Source: Atriophallophorus winterbourni
Lineage: Eukaryota; Platyhelminthes; Trematoda; Plagiorchiida; Microphallidae
NCBI GenBank assembly: GCA_013407085.1
Contig: JACCGJ010016073.1
Coordinates: 85,969-149,968 of the forward strand
Direction: 5' to 3'
Length of the DNA stretch: 64,000 bases
In this document: piece by piece, positions 22,650 to 36,100 of the stretch
Layout of the letters: each line of letters opens with the position of its first letter
Position numbering within the stretch: the first letter of the stretch is position 1
Program-made: the position numbers and the translations under genes
The notes under the pieces: model-generated
What the model saw: only the letters and a program-made list of their open reading frames with translations
Told to the model about the DNA's origin: nothing
Databases searched by the model: none

Positions 22650-24085
22650 GAACATCTGGATACTCCCATACTCTTGATGAGATCAATTGGGTAGTCGACC
22701 GCTTAGCGTATGGGAAGGTCCCTGACAACGACGGAATTCCACCTGAAAACATCAACTGCTGTAGAGCAGCATAATTACAAGCTCTTCATCATTTGCTTCT
22801 TCAGTACTGGCAGGAGGGGTGTGTCCCACAAGAGTTGCGAGACGCAAATTTCATCACGCTATTTATGGATAAGTTTGACAGAGGCGACTGCAACAATTAC
22901 AGAAGAATCTTCCTTCTGAATGTTGCAGGCAAATTGTATGCTAGAGCTTTACACATCCGGCTACAAGTTTTAGCTGATATAGTTCACTCCTGTGGCTTTC
23001 ACAGGGGAAGATCAACAGTTGACATGATCTTCTCCCTGAGACAAATTCAAGAAAAGTGTCGGGAACAGCATATGTCATTATACGCTGGTTTTATTGATTT
23101 AACTAAGTCATTCGAATACCTCAGCAGGGAGGGTCTTTACAAAATGCTTGATCTGATAGGCTGTTCCGCAAGACATCTCAAACTCGCTATTCCGTTTAAC
23201 TCAGGCATGAAGGTCTCAGTCAATTTCAACGTTGTCTTCTCAGATGCCTTTAAAATCCACCGAGACGTCAAACATGGGTGTGTTCTTGCTCCCACGCTGT
23301 TCGTCATTTACTTTGCTCTGCGTCTGAAGCACGCTTTTAAGACGAGAACAAAAGGCATTTACCTACGCACGCGAAGCGATAGCAAGCGTATCAAACTGGA
23401 CCGGTTAAGAGCTAATCCGTAATCTGATGTTTGCCGACGATGCAGACATTAATGCTCACACACAAAAACAACTCCAGTCGCTAATGGACTCTTTTTCGTC
23501 GGCATGCAAAGCCTTTGGGCTAACAATCATCATGAGCAAGGCTAAAGTCCATGGGCAAGGGATTGTATCACATCTAATCATCATTGTTGGAAACAGTCAG
23601 CTTGAACCACTACATAATTTTACATATCTTGGTTCAACCATTGCGGATAACCTCTCGCGAGACACGGAGATTGATAAGCGGATTGGCACAGCAGCTGTCA
23701 TTTAGTCCTGATTGAACTCTCGTGTTTGAGGTAACCGCAAGCTGACTTTGAAGACAAAGATGATGGTATACACCGCGTGCGTACTAAATGCTTTACTGTA
23801 CGGCAGTGAAACATAGACCATTCACGCAAGACACGAACGAAAGCTGAATGCTTTCCATCTACGAAGCATCAGTCTTATCTTGAACATATCGTGGATGAAC
23901 AGGGTGACTAATGCTGAAGTGCTTTCAAAAGCTTGTCTACATAGCATGTTCACCCTATTGCGACAGCGCCGCCTGCGATGATTTGGTCATGTCTAGAGAA
24001 TGGAAAATGGTCGTATCCCGAAAGATCTACTCTATGGTGAGTTGCAATTAAAAAGTCGACCATTGGGCAATACAATTCAGTACAT
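22650..24085 (+). pseudogene. RTE-like LINE, RT domain and C-terminus
   Basis: Begins with the RT entry (EINWVVDRLAYGKVPDNDGIP), then QYWQEGCVPQELRDANFITLF, NNYRRIFLLNVAGKLYA, CGFHRGRSTVDMIFSLRQI, YAGFIDLTKSFEYLSREGL and VKHGCVLAPTLF. After a stop and a frame change at about 23420 comes LMFADDADINAHTQKQ, whose FADD is the catalytic box, then NFTYLGSTIADNLSRD. The C-terminus ([35 protein letters not shown]) runs to about 24050. It resembles the RTE-type RT family often mislabelled as craniofacial development protein 2-like. No endonuclease is attached. Confidence 0.87.
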
Positions 24086-25384
24086 CTTGAGGAAATTTGT
24101 TTTACAACTATTATCATTTCCCGGTTGCTCTGATGAGTTCACCAAAAGTAGGAACAATATTCAATTGCTCGACGTTTGGTAGACGATAAACAGCCCTTTT
24201 AATTTGCTTACCATATTTTACGTGAACAATAAAATGTAGATTCATCTATACCTTCTTAAATGTTGTGCTTAAATTTAGTCTTACTGTCATCTGCACTTTG
24301 TTAAATAGTCTGTAATATTTGACGATGCAGTAAGTTGGCAAAAATTTCAATCTGAGGGCATTTTTAATCATTATATAAACCAGCTGACGTGATCAATTAT
24401 ATAATATCCCAAAAGAAAAGCAGAATTGGAAAATTTCATATACATTTAAGGATAACTGCCAAATGAATCATACCGCCAAGTTGTGCGATCGCTAAAATCC
24501 TAATACACATTCAATCCCGCTATCGAGTCCCATAAATGTTTCGTGGTAAATCTAGAGACCGGCCCGACCTATCTGGTGTTTCTCATTAAAATCTCCAGTT
24601 GAATGTACATTCTGCTTGCATTACGCAAAGCATGTGTACCGTACAGCCAAATATATCGAATTTATGTGCATCGGTCAGTTTCGAACACAAACAATTTCAA
24701 CTTGAATCATTATAGCTATTTTTCTGAATTTAAAATGCGAAGTGGTATAGGAGACCGAGCATCAATTATACGTTTCTCACAAGTTAAACTTAGGTTTTTT
24801 TGGGTTTTTATACAAGCAGTCGATGGAGCCAGGCCTTAATTAACCAGGTTGTAAGATGTACATTGAATTTATTTTATTGACAACTAACTGTTTAAATCTA
24901 CTGGATTTTCGTAGATTTTTACCATTTTTGTTTGACCGAACTACTTGAATTTATTCGTTCTCGAGCTTATATTTGTGTATCTTTATTTGGCCGTTTGCGC
25001 GCTATTTGAAGTTGCAATCATTCGTGGTCATTGTTGTTGTTGAATATTGTTGTTTTCGGATTCAGTACGAAGCGGAATAATTGAGGTGTGCTATTTTTAT
25101 TGTATAATTATTTTGCTTCAATAGTACCGTACTCATCTCACGTATTGTCTTGTCAATATTTTGGTGGGCTTGGACGCGTCACTCAACCGTTGGATGGACA
25201 CATTGGTGTTTATGTCGTGACTTAAATCTGTGACGTTGAACTCTATTTTCCCCGGACCGAATTGTCGGTTACACAGGTCTATATCGTCCTATATTGATGC
25301 GATTTTATTTCGATATTCAAGATTTGCTGTTCACAAGAGAAGACAGTAAAACATGGAAAAGTAGGTCTCTGAATTTTTGTTTTT
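24086..25384. other. Non-coding stretch, no gene recognised
   Basis: AT-rich sequence with short ORFs only. No motif or shared repeat was recognised. Confidence 0.45.
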
Positions 25385-25860
25385 AAAATAATTATATGTG
25401 TGGGCAAGTGATTAAACAGGTTGGTGGTACCAACTTTATCCCACAGTGGCTTACAAACACAAACTGTTTTCCATTCTTCCATTGTCTCAAGTACATGCGA
25501 AACCAGATATTACTTCCCCAACATGATGAGTGCAAACAACACAAAACTGATCTTGGGTGTGTGCGTGTGATAAAAATGCATGCACATTAGATTTTCTTGC
25601 AAGATCATGGGTTAAAAGCCTATCTACATATGTTTGGGCATATGCGATTAGACAGTTGGTCGTACTGACGGTATCTAACAGTGGCTTACGAACGCAACTT
25701 GTTCACCATTCCTACACTGTTTCATGCGCTTGTGGATCCAGATTCTACTCTCCCTACCTGATGAATGCAAACAGCAAGAAAACGGTCGTGGTGTGTGTGA
25801 TGGAAATGCATGCGATGGAGCAAATTTTTATAGGTGAATCCTGCTTTCAGCAATGGTAGA
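25385..25860 (+). repeat. Tandem hammerhead-ribozyme repeat (about 235-bp monomers)
   Basis: Two hammerhead-like cores lie 235 bp apart: a decayed one at 25522-25552 and a better one at 25752-25793. The sequence between them matches the monomer on the minus strand of 61369-61599 (GTGATTAAACAGGTTGGT-like, CAGTGGCTTA, CACTGTTTCA.GCGC, GTGGATCC). A further partial monomer lies upstream from 25385. Confidence 0.8.
25752..25793 (+). ncRNA. Hammerhead ribozyme-like motif (partly decayed)
   Basis: CCCTAC, then the intact core CTGATGA, a short stem II with loop AAACA, GAAA, a GGTC cleavage-site box and GTGGTG pairing back to CCCTAC. Stem III is weakened because the base after GAAA is A instead of C, and the core-adjacent pair of stem II is lost. 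Confidence 0.65.
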
Positions 25861-27339
25861 CCACCTAATCGACCTCGTCAAATCATATCTCCTATTGACT
25901 CGACATTCTCGAAACTTAATAACCAGCTAACAACGTTGCACTCCACTTTGCCTGTTAAAAATAATGCGTCCTACCATCGTCTTTAAAACACGTGGCGCAG
26001 CATACAATCCCGTGGAATCATCTTTAGTTGAATCATTGGCAAAAACTTGGTAATATTGCATTAAACGCTTTAGTGAAAAAGCGTACTGTTGACAAAAGCA
26101 TTCTTTGAAAATGACCTTCCGTTGGTTTGTGCAAAACCGAAGCTCCATCGCTTATCTATTTTCTGCTGGACTACGAATTGATGCCAGTCACATATACGTT
26201 ACCGATCATGTCGAACAAGCATTCACAGCCGATATCAGTAACAAAAATGATCGACAATAAGATAAGTAATATAACGATTCACGTATAAAATGCATACACT
26301 GTGTCGATCTACTATTTTGGAAGTCAGGAAAGCTGTAACTAGTGACTGATTTGAATTCGGAGCTCCTGTGATCACGGTTTAGCGTGAGAAACGTCTGGTG
26401 TTTTCAGAAGTTCCAACGAATGTTAATAAATGATAACTAACTCTATTTTAGTAAAAATAGAAATAAGTAAAATGATTCTGCTTGTCATTGCATAAATGAA
26501 TAATGGAATAATATGAACCTAGGTAACAAAAGCTGCAAATTCTCTTAATCTACCTCTCATGTATATGTTGGTTGAGCCATGTTTAATTCCGAAACCAAAC
26601 TCCCATTTTTAAGAATCAAATAGTTTGACACACCATTATCAACGGACTATCGTTTGGACCGCTAAGCACTCAATAATAAATTCACATCAGGTTCATGGCC
26701 ACAGACTGGACACTGGTCATTGGACTTCTGCTCAAAGTTTTCAACCCATCTTATTTTTTACTGTCATTTTGACAGCAACGCATCGATCAATAGGACGCAA
26801 ACACTTTTCTACTGCTACATCATCCTTTTATTATAAAAATTTGGCGAAAGGATATTTTATCATAGCACTATCATTTTATCAAGTTAACCTTCGGCCAAAA
26901 ATTCAAAAGAACCCTATATGAGTCGCGATAAGCTTACAGGATAGTCGAAAATACTAAATTGATAAAAAGGTAATCAGCGAAATTTCACTCAATTAGCTAT
27001 ACAAGCACCGCTTCACGGCTTAAACTTATATCTTTTAAGCGTGTATTTAGAATTTGACAACTTTATACTCCTCATTCTTATGATAAGCTAAATTAGGAGA
27101 TCAAGAGCCTAGGTAGGTGGTACTAACACGGTGAGGATGGGATCACACCCAAATTTATCAAACACTTTTGAACTCCTCTAATAGAGCCACAAAATCAACC
27201 GCAAATAGACGCTCCCAGAATGAGTGCGTCCAACATATGATGGAAGACAGCATGTTTATCGCGTTAATTAATACTAAGGGTGATAAAGTAAACTTTAAGT
27301 ATTAAGCTGATTTTCAATTATCTCTCGGTAGAAACATTC
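25861..27339. other. Non-coding stretch, no gene recognised
   Basis: Short ORFs only. No recognisable motif. Confidence 0.45.
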
Positions 27340-27800
27340 ATGTTGCCACTTGGCGTATGTTCGCGTGCATAACTCAAAGCCTTGCACAAACAAGTGCAGC
27401 ATACAATGTAGAATAAATTTGACAGTTAGAAAGCGCTGTGTGCCAGTTATTCACCTAATGGAGTTCTCTACTCAATTTTCCTCAAATTATTCTACCGAAG
27501 ACTTTCTCGCGTTCGCATAAGCCAAAAACTCAGCGGGGGGTTAAATCAGGGTTTTACTTCCCCTATATGGAATTCAGGTAGCTGACGAGCTCCATCTTGT
27601 AGGAGCAAACTTGTTCTTAATAAACCAGTCATTCGCCCCGTCCTTTTTCCTGTTAGTAAGAGTTATTAGTGGAAGGCACTCATGCAGGCCTGGAGCTGGA
27701 CTAGGCTGCTAAATGCTATTTGAAGCACACGCCACATAGGAGCATTTTATAGACAGTAGACGCTCATTCATACTACAACCCCCTTGTTGTGACAACCTTA
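27340..27800 (+). repeat. Interspersed repeat R, degraded copy
   Basis: Shares a series of blocks with 36180-36690 and 36950-37388: CCTTGCACA, AATCAGGGTTTT.CTTCCCCT, GCTGACGAGCTCCATCT, AAACTTGTT and TGCAGGCC.GGAG.TGGAC. Confidence 0.7.
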
Positions 27801-28199
27801 ATACCGGAATCCGTGTAGACACTGCGAATTGAACCATAGAGTGGTATAATAATTTTTTATGAGAGTTTACTTGGTCGGTACCAGTCACCACTCTAATGCC
27901 TTGAAAAGATATAATCTCTGATGATTCACGTCCTTAAGACAAATAGATTTCTGGAGCAATTAATAAAAATAAAATCATATAACGGATAAAAGATGAGTTA
28001 TTTACTTCATTTACAATGTAAATAAAATGCGCTGAAAACGTGTTGCTCTGAAAATTGAAAGATTAGAACGTAGTGCCGTTGTTGTTAGGTATGAATTGAA
28101 TGAATAAACACTATCACACCTTTCATGTTATGTTATATGCGCATATTGTTTGTTTCTCACTCGCTGGACGTCTCAATATTACAACAACATCACTTCAAA

Positions 28200-28445
28200 T
28201 TGATACTGGATGAAGATGCAGTATCACAGGGCGATAGTCGACCAAGTCGAAACGAGTGGCCAAATACTTTCGGAGGTGTGATAGTAAACAACCGCCACTA
28301 CCATGATTGATTTGCTTGGAGCATATGCGTGTGTACGTGTGTATGAAGGCTGAGAGAGGTCTAATCATCGAAAGGTGAGAGAGTTACCGCTTTTTTCCTA
28401 TCCTATCGAATTAAAAGACGATGGACAGTGGCTAATTACGAGAAA
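28200..28445 (+). repeat. Interspersed repeat H, copy 2
   Basis: GTATCACAGGGCGATAGTCG and the following blocks match 15835-16050, ending in the same AAAAGACGATGGACAG. Confidence 0.75.
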
Positions 28446-28599
28446 AACAAACAAATTGGAAAATATAATAATTGATTGAAAACATTGCTAAAATCGCTGA
28501 ACCGATGCCTATGGCATGTCTCAACCAACGTTATGACAATAGTTGAGTCGTATAAATGAGAAAATTGATAGTCACACAAAATGAAATATCGTCATTAAA

Positions 28600-29357
28600 A
28601 CTTGTCATTTTGAGTGATGCACGACCTTGAGCGGGTCATAAACTGGTCATACCAGTGGGATCTCCCACTGAACCTAAATAAGAGCCAACTCTTGTCAACA
28701 CTGGTTGATAAGATTTCGGTCCAGGTGTTAACGCCACACAGTGTGTTAAGGATTTGGGTGTACTGGTTAGGGCTGACTCCAAATGGGAGAACCAATGTGC
28801 CGCTGCGGCTCAGCATGCACGCAAGGTACTTTTTCGGCTGAAATCAGTGCTATCGAGCAGAAGACCCGATGTATTCCTGCCACTGTACAAGGCATTAGTT
28901 TGGCCGCATCTTGATTACTGTGTTCAGGCGTATGTGTCCTCACTACAAAAAGGACATCCTTCGACTTGAAAGCGTACAGCGCCTCGCAACTCGCATGATT
29001 GAAGGTCAGCGAGGGAAACCGTACGCTGTGCGCCTAATGTCTCTCGATCTTTTCTCCCTTAGGCGCCGTCGTTTAAGAGGTGACTTAATAGAAACCTTTA
29101 GGATCTTGAAGGGTTTGAGTGGCGTGCAAATGAACGACTTCTTTACCTTAAGTCCCGAGCTGGGCACCAGGGGCCACTCACTTAAAATTGCTAAGAAACG
29201 ATGTCGGCTAGACTCCAGGAAACACTTTTTCAGCCTTAGGGTTGTTAACTTCTGGAACATTCTTCCAGAAGAACTTATATCCTGCAGTACCGTGTCTAGT
29301 TTTAAGCAGTGGTTGGACCGCAACTGGGGTAAGTTGTTTCCTGAATACTCTCCTTAA
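28600..29357 (+). pseudogene. CR1-like LINE, RT C-terminal region
   Basis: Encodes over three frames NWSYQWDLPLNLNKSQLLS, then a shifted DLGVLVRADSKWENQ, ARKVLFRLKSVLSSR and FLPLYKALVWPHLDYCVQA, then from about 28930 an open frame with LRLESVQRLATRMIEG, FSLRRRRLRGDLIETFRILK, ELGTRGHSLKIAKKR and FSLRVVNFWNILPEELI, ending at 29357. 5'-truncated: the palm with YADD is absent. The C-terminal 140 codons are intact. Confidence 0.88.
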
Positions 29358-29454
29358 TTGCTTTACAAGCTTAGGTTTTTCATCTTTTAGCGTTATCCCG
29401 TAAATAAAGTGAGGGCTAGAGTTCTCTGTGTTTTTTTTAATTTTTATTATACAC

Positions 29455-29722
29455 AATGCTACTTCAGCTGACCTCTCACCGTGCTGGTAAAGAGAAACTG
29501 CTTTTTCTTTTTCCAGCATCGGCTATAACGCGGTGCTTCCTAAGTTCAACCCGGATAATCTCTTGGCTTCGCGATCAGCGAAGATTTCAAATAGACAAAA
29601 AGAATATACGTTCTGACAGTGGTGGGTGCTTCTCTGCAGCTTTCCACCAAAAGAAATTCTGGACGCTCGATTGGCTTGTTAGCCACATACTGTCCTGTGC
29701 AAACTGAACTGAACTGAACTGA
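29455..29722 (+). mobile_element. SINE-like repeat, copy 3
   Basis: The best-preserved copy: starts near CAGCTGACCTCTCACCGTGC, contains TTCTGGACGCTCGATTGGCT and ends in a clear CTGAA tandem tail (29702-29721). It lies about 220 bp upstream of the UBE2Q start codon, so it may overlap the promoter or 5' UTR. Confidence 0.85.
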
Positions 29723-29943
29723 GTTCCGATCAGTCCAAATCGACCACAATCTAGATGCTGAAACGTGGTGTTTGCAATCACAATTCCAAAATATTACGCT
29801 TGTGATTTAGTGAAGTTTGGATATCGAACAATGTTTTCATACTACTAATAATATGCGTCAAACTATCATATTAAATTGCATTGATTATTCTGGCGCAAAA
29901 TTTATAATCAGCGGGCGGGTTGTTCGGATTCAGCTGTTCTGTG

Positions 29944-30102
29944 ATGTCCTGCATTCAAAAGTTAAAGGATCATCAGAAATTCCTTATTTCTATATTCAAC
30001 GACTCTCACAAACTATTCCGTATTGAATCCTGTTCTCTCGACGAAATCCGCTTCATATTTTTAATCGATGAATCCACAGTAGAGATTACATGCAGTTTTC
30101 TA
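29944..30102 (+). CDS. UBE2Q: UBE2Q exon 1 (start codon)
   Basis: 53 codons from ATG (29944-29946) to TTTCTA, donor GTAAGT. It encodes [13 protein letters not shown] and [18 protein letters not shown], the conserved start of the family. The frame is open upstream for eight codons without another ATG. Confidence 0.9.
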
Positions 30103-33100
30103 GTAAGTAATAAAACTTTTTACAATATTACCAACTATTGCAAGCGTGGTGTTTTCTGTCCTAAAATCTAACATGGTTATTCAAGCTCAACTGTCCTCAG
30201 CTAATGAGTTGTAACGTATATTATGAGTGGTTTCGGGGATAAGATTGTGTTTTCATAAACGCCCCAATTGGGCCGCCTCGAACAACCAAACCGAGCTCCT
30301 CGTCTGCCTCCGTGATCCTATGGTACACGGCTGAACAGTCGTTATTGCAAAACATTGTAACGATTCGAAGCACAAAATATCCGAACCGGGATCCCGTAAG
30401 GCAGGTCATAGTTGTAATCAAATTCGTCCCGATAACTCTGACGGCTCTACTATCCATACTATTCCCTTGATTCGAGGGAAACATACGAAGTAACTTGCGA
30501 GTCATTGTCTGACCCAATTATTTCTGGTAATCCCTGATAACTGACCATTCGGCGTAGTCTGTTAGTCGTGTTACTGGATGTTGCTGATGGCATCTGGAAG
30601 ATTTCTGGTCATTTCTGTACTCGCTTATCACTGCGCCAAATTTATTTCCTAACGATACCGGGCTGAATCCGGATAAACGCGGCGGTCTCACTATCATTCT
30701 CCCTTATGTATGTCTAAGTCTGGGCAACCTCATTTTCTTAGTCCAAACGTAGTCCACACATCTTGGACTACGATAAAAGACAAGAACAGTAAGCGCTTGG
30801 ATGAATTTGATTCGAAAATACACTTCAAAACCGAGGATATTCATCATGGGCGACTTTAATTTGCCTGACATCGACTGGTCAATGTTATGCTGTAAGCCAG
30901 GGGCCTCCAGGCTCTCGTTATCGTTTCTCGACTTTGTAATACAAGAAAAATTAATTCAGCATGTTTCCGATGCGACCCGTTATGGTATTTCATCATCCTC
31001 GTGCCTGGACCTGATTTTCACACGGCACGAGCACTGCATATCTAACATCGAACATCTGCAGCCTCTCGATTCCAGTGACCACGCGGTAATCCTAGCATAC
31101 ACATGCCTTCCCAAACAAAAACGTTCAGGAATCAGAGCATCCCTAACCCGTGGAAGACTGACTTCAATGTTCTTATAACCGCCGCTAGCCAGCAGTCGTG
31201 GGATGTAGAGAATTTGAATCTTCACCTAGCCTGCAGAAAACTCTACGACAACCTACGGGAATTGTATGCAGCTCATGTTCCGATGAAGAAACACCCTAGC
31301 AGCTATCGTGGTCCTCCATGGTTTGATAAATGTCTACAAAGAATGATGCGTCATAGAGAGAGGTTGTGGTGTATCTTCAAATTGGAACCCACTGCGGTTA
31401 ATTATGAAGCCTACAAATCAATTCGTAATGCTGTAACGAAAGTTAAAAGAGACAAGCGTCGAACCTTTGAGAGATCATTAATCGAAAATTCTTCGTCTGA
31501 ACCCAAAAGACTGTACGCCTATGTAAACAAACGTTTGAGAAGGAAAGACGACATTTCATTCTTATCGGACGACAACGGCCACATCCTCACAACAGATTCA
31601 TCAAGAGCCGAAACTATGGCAGAATTCTTCGCATCATGCTTTTCTGGAGAGCAGCCCGACCTCCCGCATATCAACGCAGCCGACGATGCTATGCTTGACA
31701 CTGTCACATTTAATTCCGATGCTGTGTACGGACTACTCAGAGAACTCGATCCAACCAAGTCTCCTGGATGGGATGGAATCCACCCAGTTATACTAAAACA
31801 TCTGGCTCCAATAATTGCTCGGCCCCTGGCTTGTGTCTACCAAAAGTCATTTTCGGAGGGCGAACTACCTATCGAATGGAAATATGGTGTCGTTAAGCCG
31901 TTTCATAAACAGGGTGACAAGCACAAGCCTAGTAACTACAGACCAATATGCCTTACTTCTGTTCTGTTGACGATCATGGAGAAGCTGGTGAAACGCTGCA
32001 TTGAAAATTATATTTACAACCGCGACGTACTTTCTCCTACACAGCATGGATTTATCAAAGGTAGGTCTTGCTTAACCAACCTCTTAATCACAAGAGAGGC
32101 TTGGGCTGATGCAATAGACAATAAGATATCTGTCGATGTAATATTCTTCGACTTTTCGAAAGCTTTTGATAGGGTCAATCACCGGAAGCTGCTGCATCGA
32201 TTGAGAGCATATGGGCTTGGAGGCTCGCTTTTGAAATGGCTTCATAGTTTTATCGCAGATCGGCAATGGGCTGTACAAATCGACGTGTCCCTTTCTCGTT
32301 GGAGGCCTGTCAGCAGTGGAGTACCACAAGGGTCGGTTTTAGGCCATCTCTTATTCATTCTTTATGTGAATGACATAACACGTATTCTGCAATCAACTTG
32401 CTTGATGTTTGCAGACGATCTGAAAATATGGCGCGCAGTTGCTTCATCAACTGACCGTAAAATACTGCAAAAGGATATAGACGCCATCAGCAAATGGGCA
32501 TCAGTCAACGATCTTCCGCTGAATGCTACCAAAACGAAACATTTGACGGTAGGCGTTCTGGACCCCTTTGATTATTACATGGATGACATGAAGATTGAGA
32601 GCTGTACGGAGACCAGAGATCTAGGCACGATTGTGACTTCCAGCTTGAAGACCGCAGCAAACACTGCTCAAGCACGATCAAAGGCCTTGCGATGCTTGTG
32701 GGCCCTAAGAAGAACGTTTGCTGATTGGTCTATTCCTATGACAAAATACTTTTTGGCACTTACGTTCGACCACTCCTAGAATACGGTGTTGTAGCGGCGT
32801 TTCCCTGCACCGCAGCCGAAGAGCGACTTCTAGAAAAAGTCCAACGACTTGCGACGAGATTCTGCACCAGTATCTGCAAGCTACCATACGCAGAGCGATG
32901 TCTGAAATTGAATATTTTCTCACTAGCCTACCGCAGGGTTCGTGGTGACATGATACTCCTCAATCGGATTGTTTGCCGGAACGAGTTTCCTGGCCTCAGA
33001 TCGCTTTTTGTAGTTATCTCTGACCATCGCACAAAGGGCCACAAATTTCGGTTGCTCGTCCAACGGACGAATCGTCTGTCGCACTGGTACAGATTTTCAC

Positions 33101-36100
33101 AACGTGTTGTCGGCACTTGGAACTCACTTCCGGCCAAGGTTTTTGAAGCGCCAAGTCCATCTCTGTTCAAGAACAGCACCGATCAATTTCTCTGGTTCGC
33201 CAAAGACGACTGCTTTGAGAAACGAATCCACCTCCCAGGATACCCGAGGCGTTGGTAGTTATGCCTGTTCAAGAAAGAGCTTAAATGGAACTTTTGTACT
33301 CCTTCTGCTCTAAATATAATTGTATTGTATTGTATTGTATAATAACTTGCCAAACTTGTGATTTCATACATACATACATTTCGATTAAAAATGGATGGTC
33401 TGATTGTCTGAAATCACTAGCCCTATCCAGGCAAAGTGCCGCACAGTCAGAGGCTGCACGCGGGCTAAGATACTGCCAGGTTGCCCAGGCCTAGACAGAT
33501 ATGAGGAGGTAATCGAAATAGAAAAAATGGACCATATAAAGGTGTATGATAGTTAATTGGACCAGCAACATCTACATTAATTCACCACTAAGATTTCTTT
33601 TTGTATTCCATGATTCAGTTGGTACTCATTTAGGCATCTGCCTGCATGGTGACATTGACGGGCGAAACTGCCGTCAAAAAGAATATAATAAAATCTTCAA
33701 AAATGGAAAAGGATGTGACCTAAAAACCTATGAAATCTATTAAACACTAAACAGGTCGACCGGGATGTGGTGCTTTCATCTCGAAAGCAACGCATTCAAT
33801 CAAGCTTAATGAACTAGTAGTGACTTCTGTGCGATAACCTTGTGGCTTCCACTGTAACTTATCATTATTAGCTTTCCTCGTCAGCCCACTTTCTAAAACG
33901 AAAGATTGCGGAAACACATCATGAAACTGCTGAATGCAAGACCACTACTAACCTTGGTTTCGAGACATAGAATCAAGCCACTTTAATATCGTATTACGGT
34001 CTTTCTCCGGAAAATAGGACTCCTTTATCTGTAGAAAAGCTACTAGTTAGTGTTTATAGATGCCTATATCATTTTGCTGCTAATCCACCACAAGTTTTAG
34101 GCCGATTAAGATGCAGCGTCATAAAAAGAATCCGTCTGGGAATTCGGTGTTATGGCGTCCGCAAAACTATACCCAGCCAGCGTTGACCGCGCAGATAAAT
34201 CTGCTTCACAATTTTTGTATTATTAATGAAGCACTTGACAGGATTAACCTGATTGTGGTGTCGATGGCAACAGTCAACTCCTAAAATGTTACGGAGGCAG
34301 TGCTTGCGAAGTACTCGGAGACCCAGTATGCCTTTTGTGTAAAGTCCAAGAATCGCATCCGTATAATAATGCAACGGAAATATCGCTTTGTAGACTTTAC
34401 TCTTGAATAGTAGTAACAGTCCTTTCTGACGCCAGAAGTGACCTTGTTTATGGAATGCTACAGTCTCCTTCGAAGTGCCTGCTGAATCCCCGTCATTTTA
34501 CCGTGCTGAATGGTTGATAAAACTACTGAGATACGAGAAACATTATATTTTCAATCACCTGATTGTAAACTTATGAAGCGCACTTTGATAAATCAGGGTC
34601 TTCTAAAAGTACAGTTCTTTGAGGGTGCTAAACACATTCCGAATGCTGGCACATTACTAGTTAGTTTGTTTAGTGCATGTTATGCATTTGTGTACGAGCA
34701 GAGAAGCGGAGCTACACCATAACGATTTACCAAATCGGAAAACCTACCACCTGGATGAATGTGAAATCTTAGAGTTGATTTGCGGCTGCTGCATAGATCC
34801 ATATTAGCATCAATTACGAAATTTAAGAAAAACTGAGAAATTAGGAATTATTGTGGCTGAAATTTCGGTGAAAATTCCTTTTTAATCTTTACACTCGCGG
34901 TTGTATGATCTTATAGCACATGCAGTATGTTAATATACTTTTGAGGAACCACTTTGAACAGCAATGTATTTACCAACATATTTTGATCCGTTGAGTTAAA
35001 TACCCCTTTGAAATCTAAGAAGATGTCTATTGTCTGCTGCCGATAACGTCTGTCGAAGAGTAACAATGAGGTCAGCACAGCTCCTGTCGGAATGGATGTC
35101 GTTTCGCAGCTCTCGAAGGTGCGATTCTCTGTGATTTGCAAAGTTAATCTCTGAGGACACATTGTTGTCAACAATCTCGTGATCATGGAGGTAAGACTGA
35201 GCTTTCGACTATCAGAACGTGGAGTTGGCCCACCAATTTTGAATCCGGATACGACAGCCGATTCTCTTGAACGATGGTGAATAGATTCTGCCGCATCTCA
35301 CGGAGAAGCTCGCCTGATGTACTACTCAATATTCGACCACCTTCTTTGATCAGAGCAGTTTGTATGACATTGCAGTTACCAGCTTTGAATAGTCTCATGG
35401 ATTTAATGCATCATCATTATCATCATCAAAGACAGCATTACACCGGTAGCACGTACCGGATGCTTAACTGCCATACAACCATGAAAAAATAAAACACTAA
35501 AAGATGGGAATGGTGGGACTTAAATTGCCAGGGCTTCTATAGAAGAATAAGCACAAAGAAACTGGGAAGAGGTGCCTACACCTCGAATGGAACATGCATT
35601 CGAACAAGTTCCGTGAACGAGTAGAGCGACATCAGCATGGCAGCTTCCTTGCGGCTTTCACTGTCACGCATCATATTAAGCTTTTCTCATCACTCCGCTT
35701 GACAACATAGAAGGTTAAACAAACACTCCACGAATATGCTTAGTGCAAGACCGCCATTGAACACGGTTTCGGGACATATCCTGAATCGTAACTAAACATT
35801 GCGATATCTGATCGCGGGGATACCAGCCTGGAAGACGCTGCATGGTTTAATTTATGAATCATTCGGAGGATCCTAAATGGCCAATGCATATTCGCTCTCG
35901 CTTTTTATTTTTTTGATCTTTTGGCCGAATGAATTGGGTTAGTTTACGTACATAGATTGCGTGCAAAAATGTGCAGTTATGCAGTCATTATGTACTGCGC
36001 AACTAATGTAGTGTTGTATTGATTTGCTGCGGATAATGAGCTGCATCCGGAAACGCGCAGAAGTCGAACTTCAATTTCTTATTTTTTCCTATGTCTGTCT

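Noticed and set aside
31103..32779. 558-codon ORF as a host gene
   Set aside because: It carries LINE linker and RT motifs, with the endonuclease upstream and the LINE C-terminus downstream in other frames. It is a retrotransposon inside an intron.
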